A DNA stretch of 39,536 nt from the NCBI GenBank assembly GCA_027065385.1, contig JAMOOP010000093.1:1-39536 (forward strand), read 5' to 3'. The stretch comes from Campylobacteraceae bacterium (GTDB lineage: Bacteria; Campylobacterota; Campylobacteria; Campylobacterales; Sulfurovaceae). The notes under the pieces were generated by a model. It was not told where the DNA came from. It ran no database searches and was given only the letters and a program-made list of their open reading frames with translations. The position numbers and the translations under genes are program-made. Positions 8,107 to 16,595 of the stretch are shown here, one piece after another (the first letter of the stretch is position 1; each line of letters opens with the position of its first letter).

Positions 8107-9024
8107 CTATCGTCTAGTGTATGCTTGTCTTTGACCTCTATATAATGTACGAAACATGTGTAGTCTTGATGTTGGAATATTCACCATAATATTACTATTT
8201 TCTGGAACAAAATCCTTTTTTAAGTGCATATTTATTTTCTTTAAAATAGAGTAATCCATTCTAAGTATTGAAGCTATATTTTGTAAAGTCTCCCCACCTC
8301 TAACTATAACAGGTGTAATTCTATCATCATCAAATTTATACTTCATTTCTCCCAAATTATCACTAGCTTTAAAAAGATAATTCTCTCCAATAAGTGCAAA
8401 AAGTAAAATCTTTTTAATATAATCTCTAGTCTCTTTTCTAATATAATTAGCATTTGGGTCTATAAGTCTCTCTAACTTCCATGTACCAGCCTTATCAACA
8501 GAACTCTGAACACACCCTGCTCCACAATTATATGCCATAGCTGTTAAGTACCATTTTCCCAAATTATTATGAATTTTATACAAGTAGTCAATAGCTGCAT
8601 TAGTCGCTTTTATGGGGTCATATCTCTCATCTATAAGATTATTTACAGTTAGATGTTCATCTAAAGCTGTAACCTTTACAAATTGCCAAAGTCCTCCTGC
8701 TGATGAAGTAGAAATTGCATGTGTTTTAAATGCCGACTCTACCATAGAGAGATAGATAAATATAGGTGATATATCTTTCTCATACATAAGCTCTCTCATA
8801 GTTGGAACAATTAACCTGCCTCTATTTATGGCTCTAATAAAAATTTTAGTATATTTTCTTTTATTTTTTCTAACAAAATCTTGAAAATCTTTATTATAAA
8901 TATAATTCTCATCAACATCTAACTCATTAAATACATAGTTATGACTTGGAAAATCTTGAACTATATTTGCATAAAGTGAGATATTTAAAAATATAGTTAT
9001 TATTAAAATTTTATAATATTTCAT
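8107..9024 (-). CDS. mltD: MltD-like lytic transglycosylase with LysM
   Basis: 305 residues with a signal peptide (1-19). The SLT catalytic domain (about 80-215) has the Glu of YLSMVESAFKTHA (Glu96), the SSAGGLWQF motif and AMAYNCGAG, all typical of family 1D enzymes that cut the MurNAc-GlcNAc bond with formation of anhydro-MurNAc. A single LysM-like peptidoglycan-binding motif follows (about 238-285, RGGETLQNIASILRMDY). Shorter than the E. coli enzyme, which has more LysM repeats. Co-directional with rlpA and probably in the same operon. Confidence 0.85.
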   Translation of the reverse strand: MKYYKILIITIFLNISLYANIVQDFPSHNYVFNELDVDENYIYNKDFQDFVRKNKRKYTKIFIRAINRGRLIVPTMRELMYEKDISPIFIYLSMVESAFKTHAISTSSAGGLWQFVKVTALDEHLTVNNLIDERYDPIKATNAAIDYLYKIHNNLGKWYLTAMAYNCGAGCVQSSVDKAGTWKLERLIDPNANYIRKETRDYIKKILLFALIGENYLFKASDNLGEMKYKFDDDRITPVIVRGGETLQNIASILRMDYSILKKINMHLKKDFVPENSNIMVNIPTSRLHMFRTLYRGQRQAYTRR

Positions 9025-9198
9025 ATCTAATCCTTTTATATTATTTAAATATTATATTGGATATAAACTTAAAATAAACCTTAATTTTAATAATTATATT
9101 TCTATCAGAAGAAAATATATAGTAAAGAGGAAATTCTATAATTTAAATTAATATAGAGTGTTTTTGATAGAAAAAGTATGTTATTTTTTATTTAAAAT

Positions 9199-9225
9199 AA
9201 AGGTATAAAAATTTAATATACCTTT
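9199..9225 (-). terminator. Inverted repeat at the end of the tatD operon
   Basis: AAAGGTATA (9199-9207) and TATACCTTT (9217-9225) form a 9-bp stem with a 9-nt loop, overlapping the TAA stop of tatD. Reading on the minus strand an ATTTTA stretch follows. It probably ends the 9224-11235 operon. Confidence 0.5.
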
Positions 9226-10000
9226 ATAAAATCTTAGTAAAAAGTTTTATGGAGTTATTATATATAATATCTTCTAAACTACTCTCTTCTATATTAGATA
9301 GTTCAGACATTTTAGACAGTACAAGTTTAGTATAGCTTGGTTCATTTCTTTTTCCTCTATATGGGTGAGGGGTAAGATATGGTGCATCTGTTTCTAATAA
9401 AAGCCTATTTTGTGGTATTTTAGGATAAACATTAACCAATTTTCGTGCATTTTTAAAAGTTAAAACTCCACCTATACCGTAATAGAAATTTTTAGAAACA
9501 AGCTTTAATAGTAACTCATCCGCATTATAACAGTGTAAAACACCACCCATCTCTCCTGAATACTCTTGAAGTATATTAAAACAGTCACTAGATGAGTCTC
9601 TAATATGAACTATTAAAGGAAGCTTAAACTTTTTTGATAACTCTATTTGGTCTATAAAAACCTCTTTTTGTAATCTTTTTTCGGCCTCTTTTTCCTCCTT
9701 TTCTTTAGGTAACCTATAGTAATCTAGTCCACACTCACCAACAGCTACACATTTATTATGAGTAATATACTCTTCTAAAAACTCTCTACTGTAAGAAAAG
9801 GCATCATAAGGGTGAACACCTACTGCAAAATATATCTCACTATACTTTTCGCTAAGTTCAACAGCTCTTTTTAAACTCTTAGGGTCAGCACCTGGTATTA
9901 TAAACTTTTTAACACCCTGCTCTTTTGCTCTTTTTAGCACCTCATCAATATCATTAATATATCTACTGTCATCTAAATGACAATGTGTATCTATTATCAT
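9224..10000 (-). CDS. tatD: TatD-family metal-dependent DNase
   Basis: 258 residues, the usual length. The metal ligands and surrounding motifs are all visible: IDTHCHLDD (HxH) at the N-terminus, AVGECGLDYYR (Glu), LIVHIRDSS (His), GVLHCYN (His) and LLETDAPYLTPHPYRGKRNEP (Asp), which together identify TatD hydrolases (TIM-barrel 3'-5' exonucleases). It follows the M23 peptidase gene by 21 bases and lies ahead of the mltD-rlpA pair. Confidence 0.93.
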   Translation of the reverse strand: MIIDTHCHLDDSRYINDIDEVLKRAKEQGVKKFIIPGADPKSLKRAVELSEKYSEIYFAVGVHPYDAFSYSREFLEEYITHNKCVAVGECGLDYYRLPKEKEEKEAEKRLQKEVFIDQIELSKKFKLPLIVHIRDSSSDCFNILQEYSGEMGGVLHCYNADELLLKLVSKNFYYGIGGVLTFKNARKLVNVYPKIPQNRLLLETDAPYLTPHPYRGKRNEPSYTKLVLSKMSELSNIEESSLEDIIYNNSIKLFTKIL

Positions 10001-10021
10001 TAATTTCCTTTTTTTAAAAAT

Positions 10022-10729
10022 TTAAGGTTTACCTTTCAAAAGTCTCTTATACGCATCTACTAAAGATGTATATATTGGTACAAAAACCTTTTGAGAATAT
10101 CCATCTATTAAAAGTGTCTCTTTTACATCAAAATGTAGATGAATTGATGTTTTTGTATTTCCCATATTATCAGAAACTAAACCTATTCTTTGTCCTCTTT
10201 TAACTCTTTGACCAATTCTTACCTTTAAAGTTTTAGAGTCTAAATGTAAATATCTATAAGTTCTTCCACTCTCTCCTCTTAAGTAAACAGAGTAGTTTCC
10301 TATATAACTAATTACACCTCTCTCTACAGCTACAGCATAATATTTTTTTGCTTCGCATGTAGCACCTCTAATATCTACACCTTGATGACCTTTACCTGAT
10401 GGACACAGTGGCATACTCCAAGAGCGTTTTTCACAATAGTTATCATGCCAAGGATATTTATAGTTCTCTTTACTACATAAACTACCTCTCTTACCATACA
10501 TTCCACCAACACCATAAACTTGTGAATTAATATAAGCTGGAGCTTTCTCTAATGGAAATCTAATATTTGGAGCGTATATATAGTTATCCCCTACTCTACC
10601 CTTTCCACTTTTTTGTGGAACTAATACTCCTGCTGGAGTATATTTAAATGCCTTTAACTCCTTAGATACTTTTTTATGACTACAAGCAGAAAAAAACAGT
10701 ACAATGGTTAAAACTAATACTACTCTCAT
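10022..10729 (-). CDS. M23-family peptidase lipoprotein
   Basis: 235 residues with a lipobox (FFSAC, Cys16). The M23/LytM metallopeptidase fold occupies about 105-215: HxxxD in GHQGVDIRG (His115, Asp119), YLHLD (His162) and HLHFD (His197, His199) give the zinc ligands and catalytic His, so it should be active on peptidoglycan peptide cross-links. An unusual Cys-rich insert (CSKENYKYPWHDNYC, CP, C; residues 85-125) precedes the catalytic core and could form disulfides in the periplasm. Its start overlaps the stop of the gene before it by 4 bases (ATGA type), so the two are translationally coupled. Confidence 0.85.
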   Translation of the reverse strand: MRVVLVLTIVLFFSACSHKKVSKELKAFKYTPAGVLVPQKSGKGRVGDNYIYAPNIRFPLEKAPAYINSQVYGVGGMYGKRGSLCSKENYKYPWHDNYCEKRSWSMPLCPSGKGHQGVDIRGATCEAKKYYAVAVERGVISYIGNYSVYLRGESGRTYRYLHLDSKTLKVRIGQRVKRGQRIGLVSDNMGNTKTSIHLHFDVKETLLIDGYSQKVFVPIYTSLVDAYKRLLKGKP

Positions 10730-11235
10730 CTTTTACCTCCTACTAGAACTAGTCTAGTATATATTTTATTTAAAAATCTACTATCTTTACACCTTAAATC
10801 ACTATTTGGTCTATCACACTCTATAGATAGAGAGTAGTTTACTCCATTTCTTTTAAAATCTATACTTATAATACCTTCTGCTCTAATAAACTTATTGGTT
10901 AATGATTTCATTTTCAATTTAAGTTTTTTATCGGAAGATACAATTTTTCTCTGATATGTTCTATCACCTGAAATCATTAATCTAGCTTTCTCTAAAAAAA
11001 TTGTAATTGCATAAAAATTTGGATTAGAAACAATTGACATATTTTTTTCATAAATATAATAGCTAGGCATATATACAGGTAGGGTTACATCTTTAATTCC
11101 ACTTTTAAGCTTTTTAGGTAAAACTTTTAATTTCTGTTGATTAATAGCTGTTTTTGACCAATCTACTTTTAACAATCCTCCATCTGAAAAAAGTAAACTA
11201 AAAGATAGAATTAATAAGGTTAATATTATACGCAT
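10726..11235 (-). CDS. Exported hypothetical protein coupled to the M23 peptidase
   Basis: 169 residues with a signal peptide (about 1-18). The rest is a beta-rich domain with one Cys pair near the C-terminus (SIECDRPNSDLRC). I recognise no family. It is first in the run with the M23 peptidase and tatD, overlapping the former by 4 bases; the coupling hints at a periplasmic role tied to the peptidase, possibly as a partner or regulator, but that is inference. Confidence 0.7.
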   Translation of the reverse strand: MRIILTLLILSFSLLFSDGGLLKVDWSKTAINQQKLKVLPKKLKSGIKDVTLPVYMPSYYIYEKNMSIVSNPNFYAITIFLEKARLMISGDRTYQRKIVSSDKKLKLKMKSLTNKFIRAEGIISIDFKRNGVNYSLSIECDRPNSDLRCKDSRFLNKIYTRLVLVGGKR

Positions 11236-11437
11236 TTTTATATCCTTTATTTAAATTATACCATAAAAAACAAAATCACAAAAACCGTTTAGTTACTATT
11301 TGTTACCAACTATTTAGTGGTATTGTGTAGGAAAGAAACAGATAAAAAATAGAGTCATTAGTAAAATAGAGTTTAATTCTCCTATTTAAAAAAAGTTGCT
11401 ACACTCATGCTATTAAACTACACATAAGGATTGATAT
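11236..11437. promoter_or_regulatory. Divergent intergenic region upstream of icd
   Basis: This 202-bp gap carries the start signals of the minus-strand periplasmic block and of icd. AAGGA at 11426-11430 is the icd ribosome site, 8 bases before its ATG. TATTAA-like sequence near 11411 could be the -10 box. No RNA gene is seen. Confidence 0.35.
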
Positions 11438-13618
11438 ATGTCATTACCAAAGATTATATGGTCAAAAATTGATGAAGCACCAGCGTTAGCAACATACTCG
11501 TTGTTACCAATAGTAAATGCTTTTACAAAGTCAGCAGGAGTTACAGTTGAGACTTCAGATATTTCACTAGCAGGTAGAGTTCTTTCAGCTATGGGTCTAG
11601 CAGAGGATAATTTAGCAGAACTTGGAAAAGTTGTTTTACAACCAGATGGAAATATTATTAAACTTCCAAATATTTCAGCATCTATTGGTCAGCTTAAAGA
11701 TTGTATTGCAGAGCTTCAAGGTCAAGGTTATGATATTCCTAACTTTCCTGAAAATCCTGCAAATGCGGAAGAAGAAGCAATTAGAGCTAAATATAATACT
11801 TGTCTAGGTTCAGCTGTTAACCCAGTTTTAAGAGAAGGAAATAGTGATAGAAGAGCTGCTAAAGCAGTTAAGAAATTTGCACAAAACCACCCACATAGAC
11901 TTAAAGCATTTAGCGAAAATTCAAAAGCTTATGTTGCACACATGGCAGGAGATGGAGATTTCTACGGAAATGAAAAATCTGTTACTATGGATAAAGGGCA
12001 AAAAGTTACTATTGCTTTAAATGGAAAAGAGTTAGCAACTATTGATGCACTTGATGGTGAAGTAATTGACGGTACATTTATGTCTGTAGCTAAACTTAAA
12101 TCATTTATTGCAAAATCAATTGAAGATGCAAAAGCAAATGGTGTTTTATGGTCAATTCACCTAAAAGCTACTATGATGAAAATCTCTGACCCAATTATGT
12201 TTGGTCACGCGTTTACAGTATTCTTCCAAGATGTATTTAATAAATATGCAGATGTATTTAGTGAATTAAATGTTAATCCAAACCTAGGTATGAGTGACTT
12301 AGAGAAAAAAATAGCAGGTCATGCTAAAGAAGCTGAGATTAAAAAAGCATTCCAAGATATTGTTGAATCTGATAATCCAGAAATTGCAATGGTTGATAGT
12401 GATAAAGGAACAACAAACTTTAATGCTTCAAACGATGTAATTATTGATGCTTCTATGCCAGTAGTTGTAAGAGAAGGTGGTAAACAGTGGAATAGAAATG
12501 GTGATGCAGTTGAGTGTGTAGCTGTTATTCCAGATAGTACTTATGGTATGTTCCACGAAGAGATGGTAGCAGATTGTGTTAAAAATGGTCAATATGATGT
12601 AACAACTATGGGTTCAATGGCAAATGTTGGTCTTATGGCTCAAAAAGCAGAAGAGTATGGTTCTCACCCAACAACATTTGAGTTAAGTGAAGCTGGAACT
12701 GTAACAGTAACAGCAGAAGATGGAACAGAGTTAATGAGCTTTGAGTGTGAAGCTGGTGATATTTGGAGAATGAGTAGAGCTAAAGATATTCCAATTAAAG
12801 ATTGGATTAGATTAGCAGTTGAAAGAGGTCAAATTGAGCAAGTTCCTGTAATCTTCTGGTTAGATAAAAATAGAGCTCATGATGCAGAAATGATTAAAAA
12901 AGTAGAAAAGTATCTTCCTGAATTTAATACTAATGGTCTTGATATTCAAATTATGGATATTACAAGTGCTACTAGATTTACAAATAAGAGAATTAGAGAA
13001 GGTAAAAATACAATTGCAGTTACTGGAAATGTATTAAGAGACCACTTAACAGATATGTACCCAATCCTAGAGCTAGGAACTAGTGCTAAGATGCTTTCTA
13101 TTGTTCCATTATTAGCAGGTGGAGGATTATATGAAACAGGTGCAGGTGGTTCAGCTCCAAAACATGTTGACCAATTCTTAAAAGAGGGTCACTTAAGATG
13201 GGATAGTTTAGGTGAATTCCTAGCACTAGCAGAGTCTTTAAGATTTATAGGTCAAAAACACTCAGATGAGAAGCTTTCAGCTCTAACAGAAGCTTTAGAT
13301 AAAGCAAATGAAGGTTACCTTGATAATAATAAAGCACCATCAAGAAAATGTTGTGAGCCTGATAATAAAGCATCTCACTTTTTCGTAGCACAATATTGGG
13401 CAGAAGCTTTAGCAAATGGAAACAATGCAGAACTAGCAGAAAAATTCGCTCCAATTGCAAAAGCTCTTAAAGAGAATGAAGATAAAATTATTGAAGAGTT
13501 ATTATCTGTAGAAGGTAAAGCTCAAGATATTGGTGGTTACTTCCACCCTAATGATGAATTAGCTGAAAAGGCTATGAGACCTTCTGAAACTTTAAATAAA
13601 ATTATAGATAATATCTAA
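11438..13618 (+). CDS. icd: Monomeric NADP-dependent isocitrate dehydrogenase
   Basis: 726 residues, matching the monomeric IDH family (about 740) and not the 400-residue dimeric type. It oxidatively decarboxylates isocitrate to 2-oxoglutarate with NADP in the TCA cycle; in autotrophic Campylobacterota the reverse reaction serves the reductive TCA cycle. The opening KIIWSKIDEAPALATYSLLPIV-like region, SDRRAAKAVKKFAQNHPH, WSIHLKATMMKISDPIMFGH, MVDSDKGTTNFNASNDVIID and the SAKMLSIVPLLAGGGLYETGAGGSAPKH stretch are characteristic. Codon use is smoother and GC slightly higher than in its neighbours, in line with high expression. A terminator follows. Confidence 0.96.
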   Translation: MSLPKIIWSKIDEAPALATYSLLPIVNAFTKSAGVTVETSDISLAGRVLSAMGLAEDNLAELGKVVLQPDGNIIKLPNISASIGQLKDCIAELQGQGYDIPNFPENPANAEEEAIRAKYNTCLGSAVNPVLREGNSDRRAAKAVKKFAQNHPHRLKAFSENSKAYVAHMAGDGDFYGNEKSVTMDKGQKVTIALNGKELATIDALDGEVIDGTFMSVAKLKSFIAKSIEDAKANGVLWSIHLKATMMKISDPIMFGHAFTVFFQDVFNKYADVFSELNVNPNLGMSDLEKKIAGHAKEAEIKKAFQDIVESDNPEIAMVDSDKGTTNFNASNDVIIDASMPVVVREGGKQWNRNGDAVECVAVIPDSTYGMFHEEMVADCVKNGQYDVTTMGSMANVGLMAQKAEEYGSHPTTFELSEAGTVTVTAEDGTELMSFECEAGDIWRMSRAKDIPIKDWIRLAVERGQIEQVPVIFWLDKNRAHDAEMIKKVEKYLPEFNTNGLDIQIMDITSATRFTNKRIREGKNTIAVTGNVLRDHLTDMYPILELGTSAKMLSIVPLLAGGGLYETGAGGSAPKHVDQFLKEGHLRWDSLGEFLALAESLRFIGQKHSDEKLSALTEALDKANEGYLDNNKAPSRKCCEPDNKASHFFVAQYWAEALANGNNAELAEKFAPIAKALKENEDKIIEELLSVEGKAQDIGGYFHPNDELAEKAMRPSETLNKIIDNI

Positions 13619-13626
13619 TCTATCAT

Positions 13627-13648
13627 ATATTCCCCTTTTGGGGGATAT
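13627..13648. terminator. Bidirectional terminator between icd and vapC
   Basis: ATATTCCCC (13627-13635) pairs with GGGGGATAT (13640-13648) around a TTTT loop, with one G-T pair. It lies just after the icd stop and just before the end of convergent vapC; it is GC-rich for this genome. Confidence 0.7.
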
Positions 13649-13651
13649 AAA

Positions 13652-14053
13652 TTAAGAACTCCAATTCTCTAAAATCAATCCATCTATTCTTTCAAACTCT
13701 TTTATATTATTTGTTACTAAAGTAGCTTCAAGGCTTAGGGCGTGAGAAGCTATTAATAAATCATTAGCCCCTATAATCCTTCCTTGTTTTTCTAGGTTGC
13801 TACGAATATCTGCATAATATTGAGCAGATATTTTTGAGTAATCATAAATTATAAAGTTATCTATAAAAGACGACACTATTTTTATTAATTTTAGGCTACC
13901 CTTTTTTGCTGCTCCATAGAGTAGTTCTGAAACTACTATGCTAGATAGTGCTACAGTATAATTTTCTTCTATCTCTTTGAGTTTTTCTCTTATCTTTTGT
14001 GGTCTATTTCTGATAATATAACTACAAATATTTGTATCTAGCATATAGAGCAT
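13652..14053 (-). CDS. vapC: VapC-type PIN-domain toxin ribonuclease
   Basis: 133 residues, the standard length. PIN-domain acidic residues are visible: Asp6 in YMLDTNICSYI, the Glu in VVSELLYGA, and the Asp in GANDLLIASHAL; the C-terminal VTNNIKEFERIDGL segment is typical of VapC (FitB-like) enzymes that cut tRNA or rRNA. It follows vapB with a 1-base overlap (ATG start sharing the A of the vapB TAA stop or equivalent), the usual antitoxin-first arrangement. The module sits downstream of tolA, where tolB and pal are found in related genomes. Confidence 0.92.
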   Translation of the reverse strand: MLYMLDTNICSYIIRNRPQKIREKLKEIEENYTVALSSIVVSELLYGAAKKGSLKLIKIVSSFIDNFIIYDYSKISAQYYADIRSNLEKQGRIIGANDLLIASHALSLEATLVTNNIKEFERIDGLILENWSS

Positions 14054-14289
14054 TAGAAAATCTCCTTATTATCTAGTGGTGGCTGAACTCTATCTATCAT
14101 AAAATCGGAAGTATCTAATTCATTTAGACTATTAAACCAAATATCCCATTTATTCTCTACTTTTGGTTTTATTATTAAGGTATCTCCAACTTTTTCTATA
14201 TAAACCTCTTTTGTATCGACTCTAAACTCCTTTGGAATTCTTATCGCTTGACTTCTACCATTTTGAAATACTTTAGCTAATTGCGTCAT
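14053..14289 (-). CDS. vapB: VapB-type antitoxin (AbrB/SpoVT fold)
   Basis: 78 residues. The N-terminal swapped-hairpin DNA-binding domain is clear (AKVFQNGRSQAIRIPKEFR, residues 5-23, then VYIEKVGDTLIIKP), followed by a C-terminal tail (about 48-78) that should wrap around and inhibit VapC. The ribosome site AAAAGGAGT lies just upstream. A perfect 11-bp palindrome sits immediately before that, the expected binding site for autoregulation. Confidence 0.92.
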   Translation of the reverse strand: MTQLAKVFQNGRSQAIRIPKEFRVDTKEVYIEKVGDTLIIKPKVENKWDIWFNSLNELDTSDFMIDRVQPPLDNKEIF

Positions 14290-14300
14290 AATTTACTCCT

Positions 14301-14330
14301 TTTGATATATATCTTTAAGTATATATCAAA
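14301..14330 (-). promoter_or_regulatory. Putative vapBC operator
   Basis: TTTGATATATA (14301-14311) and TATATATCAAA (14320-14330) form a perfect 11-bp inverted repeat with an 8-base spacer, 11 bases before the vapB start and directly upstream of its ribosome site. VapB/VapC complexes repress their own promoters by binding such palindromes. TATATA inside the arms may also be the -10 box. Confidence 0.65.
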
Positions 14331-14360
14331 TTATTATAGAGTTTGCTGAATTATCCAAAT

Positions 14361-15500
14361 CTATCTAGCCCTAAAAGTAACCTCTATAATATAAGGTGTA
14401 GATTTATTATGTCGTCCTAGTCCAATTCTATTTAATTGGTCTAAAAAGGTTCTAAGTCCATGACTTAAAGCTCCACTAGATGAACGACGGACTGTATATC
14501 TAAAGTGTCCACTACTCATAATAGTAAGTTTTATTGTTGCACTTTGCCCTTTATAATTACTTTGTGCATTCCAATTGTTTAACTGCTTTTGCACTTTTGC
14601 AATATAAGCATTTACTACACCTCTTTCTCTATTTTTATTGCTAACTCTTCCACTTTGATGTGTATTTTTAATTCTATCTGCAACTGATGAGTTATGTCTT
14701 ATTTGACTTGTCTGTTCTCTTCTAGGTCTTTTGGGCTCTGCTCTTGGTGTAGTGTGAGTTTTAATAGACGAGAATAAATTTTTAGACCTCTCTTTTGCTC
14801 TTTTTTTTCTATCTTCCTCTGCTCTAATTCTAGCTAATCTTGCTCTTTCCTTTTTTTCTTTCTCCTTTTTAATTCTAGCTAGTCTTGCTCTCTCTTTTTT
14901 CTCTTTCTCTTTTTTTATTCTCTCTAACTCTTTAGCTCTTCTAGCCTCTTTCGCTCTTTCTTGTTGCTCTTTTTTCTTTTTAGCAATATTAGCAAGTCTT
15001 TCCCTCTCTCTTTGCTCTTTTATCTTTTTCGCTCTAGCTTCTGCTATTTTTTTCTTCTCTGTCTCTTTTTTAGCTTGTGCTTCTCTTTCTTGTCTCTCTC
15101 TTTCTCTTCTAGCTTTGGCTCTAGCTATTTTTTTAGCCTCTTCTAGTTTTTTTCTCTCTTCTCTCGCTTTTGTTAATCTATCTTTTTTAGAAGGAGTAAT
15201 ATTTCTTTTAGGTGGAATTTTTGGTTTTACTATATGTTTTTTTGGAACTAGTGGAGTTATAGCATGGTGTTTTGGTTTAGAAATATGGTGTCTAGGTGTT
15301 GGTTTCTTTGGAATAGTTATTTTTGAACTTTTATTAAATACGGTTTTATCACTATTAACTAATGTAACTGTAATTCTATTTGAGTTTTTTTCAACATAGT
15401 TTTTTGCCTTTATTTTATGCACATTATAATACAGTAGTACTAAAAATAGCAGTATAAAATAGATGCCAATAGCTAATATTCCACTAGTTAATTTATTCAT
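14361..15500 (-). CDS. tolA: TolA/TonB-like energy transducer
   Basis: 379 residues. An N-terminal membrane anchor (about 5-25) is followed by a proline/histidine-rich stretch (about 64-103), a long highly charged Lys/Arg/Glu helix (about 104-240) and a C-terminal TonB/TolA-like domain (about 295-379; VQKQLNNWN, LTIMSSGHFRYTVRRSSS, TPYIIEVTFRA). Within the helix the 15-residue unit RIKKEKEKKERARLA occurs twice in a row. TolA links the TolQR motor to outer-membrane partners and keeps the envelope tight at division. Its start overlaps tolR by 4 bases. tolB and pal, which follow tolA in Campylobacter, are absent. Confidence 0.8.
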   Translation of the reverse strand: MNKLTSGILAIGIYFILLFLVLLYYNVHKIKAKNYVEKNSNRITVTLVNSDKTVFNKSSKITIPKKPTPRHHISKPKHHAITPLVPKKHIVKPKIPPKRNITPSKKDRLTKAREERKKLEEAKKIARAKARRERERQEREAQAKKETEKKKIAEARAKKIKEQRERERLANIAKKKKEQQERAKEARRAKELERIKKEKEKKERARLARIKKEKEKKERARLARIRAEEDRKKRAKERSKNLFSSIKTHTTPRAEPKRPRREQTSQIRHNSSVADRIKNTHQSGRVSNKNRERGVVNAYIAKVQKQLNNWNAQSNYKGQSATIKLTIMSSGHFRYTVRRSSSGALSHGLRTFLDQLNRIGLGRHNKSTPYIIEVTFRAR

Positions 15501-15883
15501 AGTGTTAAAAGAGATGCCTTTGTAAATCCACTCTGTTTAACAACTTTTAAAAGATAAATAACATTATCATAAACAATATCTTTATCTGCATTAATATAAA
15601 CAGCTTTACTCTTATCTATATCATTTGTTTTTAAGCGAAAAGCATCAGGAAAACTCTCTAGTGTATAGTTTTCTCCTGCATAATGAATATTTAAATCTTT
15701 ATCTATCTCAACAAGTAGAGATTTATTATTTGTAACCTTTTTAGACTTTGAACCATCTGGAAGATTTATCTCCTCTTGATACTGCATAACAGGGATTGTT
15801 ATCATAAAAATAGCCATAAGTACTAACATTACATCAATAAGAGGAGTAATATTTAAATCAGGGTTCTCGTCCCAATTATACAT
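15497..15883 (-). CDS. tolR: TolR/ExbD biopolymer transport protein
   Basis: 128 residues. Single membrane segment (about 12-32) with the proton-pathway Asp in TPLIDVMLVL (Asp17) and the short cytoplasmic N-terminus typical of ExbD/TolR; the rest is the periplasmic domain. Lies 3 bases after tolQ and overlaps tolA by 4 bases. Together with TolQ it forms the proton-driven motor in the inner membrane. TolR rather than ExbD is chosen from the TolA-like partner. Confidence 0.9.
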   Translation of the reverse strand: MYNWDENPDLNITPLIDVMLVLMAIFMITIPVMQYQEEINLPDGSKSKKVTNNKSLLVEIDKDLNIHYAGENYTLESFPDAFRLKTNDIDKSKAVYINADKDIVYDNVIYLLKVVKQSGFTKASLLTL

Positions 15884-15886
15884 AAC

Positions 15887-16459
15887 CTAAGCCTTTTGCG
15901 ATAGAATAAGGTCTGCTTGACTATCAAGTAAAACACTTAACTCATACGCTTTTCTTTTTAAAATAAGATGAAAACTATAAGCAAAAGTAGCCACTAAAAT
16001 ACCTGCAGCTGTAGCAACTAATGCTTCTGATATGGCAGGGGCAACAATAGCTATGCTTGAACCTTTTTGAGTTCCAAGATTTGAAAAAGTCTCTAAAATA
16101 GCAACAACCGTACCAAATAGACCAATAAAAGGTGAGGTTGACGCAATAATAGAAAGTCCTGTTAAACCACTTGTAGCCTTTTCTATAGCAGAGTTTTTTG
16201 CTACAGAAAATATAGCTTGATTTGGAATTAAAACTCTATTAATATAAGAAAAAAGAGAAGACCTTTCATCTACACTTTTTGTTCTACCCATATATAATTT
16301 TTTTACAGAGTGTGACTCTATATCTATAAGTTTATTTAGAGCAAAATATCTATATATAAATATCCATAGAGTAATAATTAAATATACAGAGAGAATAGAT
16401 AAAACAAAAATAGTAATAGCACTACTCTTATCAAAGTAGTTTTGAAGTATTTCAAACAT
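15887..16459 (-). CDS. tolQ: TolQ/ExbB proton channel protein
   Basis: 190 residues when started at MFEILQNYF. A longer in-frame start at 16501 exists, but its extra 14 residues are not TolQ-like and would run into the divergent gene's leader; AAGGGA lies at the expected distance from 16459. Three membrane helices (about 15-37, 105-127, 145-170) and the GLTGLSIIASTSPFIGLFGTV and ISEALVATAAGILVA motifs mark the MotA/TolQ/ExbB channel family. First gene of the tolQRA operon. Confidence 0.9.
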   Translation of the reverse strand: MFEILQNYFDKSSAITIFVLSILSVYLIITLWIFIYRYFALNKLIDIESHSVKKLYMGRTKSVDERSSLFSYINRVLIPNQAIFSVAKNSAIEKATSGLTGLSIIASTSPFIGLFGTVVAILETFSNLGTQKGSSIAIVAPAISEALVATAAGILVATFAYSFHLILKRKAYELSVLLDSQADLILSQKA

Positions 16460-16595
16460 TATAACAATATCCCTTTTTTTATATAATATGAATACTAACA
16501 TATTTGTTCTATTTAAAAGCTTACACTTAAATTTATGGGCTTATTTACTAATATTGTGTTATTATTTGTGTGAAATTTTATTATTAGTTGAGATT
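16460..16595. promoter_or_regulatory. Divergent promoter region between tolQ and mnmC
   Basis: This 136-bp AT-rich gap separates two divergent genes once both starts are placed from homology (tolQ at 16459, mnmC at 16596). Longer in-frame starts overlap here but give unconvincing N-termini on both strands. No conserved operator is recognised. Confidence 0.4.

Noticed and set aside
11281-11330. Imperfect ACCAAC...GTGGT palindrome upstream of icd
   Set aside because: Short, imperfect and far from the likely promoter; not enough to call an operator.
14961-15399. Plus-strand frames opposite tolA
   Set aside because: Leu/Phe/Ser-rich mirror of the Lys/Glu-rich tolA coding strand; shadow of the real gene.
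16488-16595. Upstream start for the MnmC2-type protein
   Set aside because: The extra 36 residues are hydrophobic and non-homologous, and they overlap the tolQ leader; the FAD motif sits right after the ATG at 16596.
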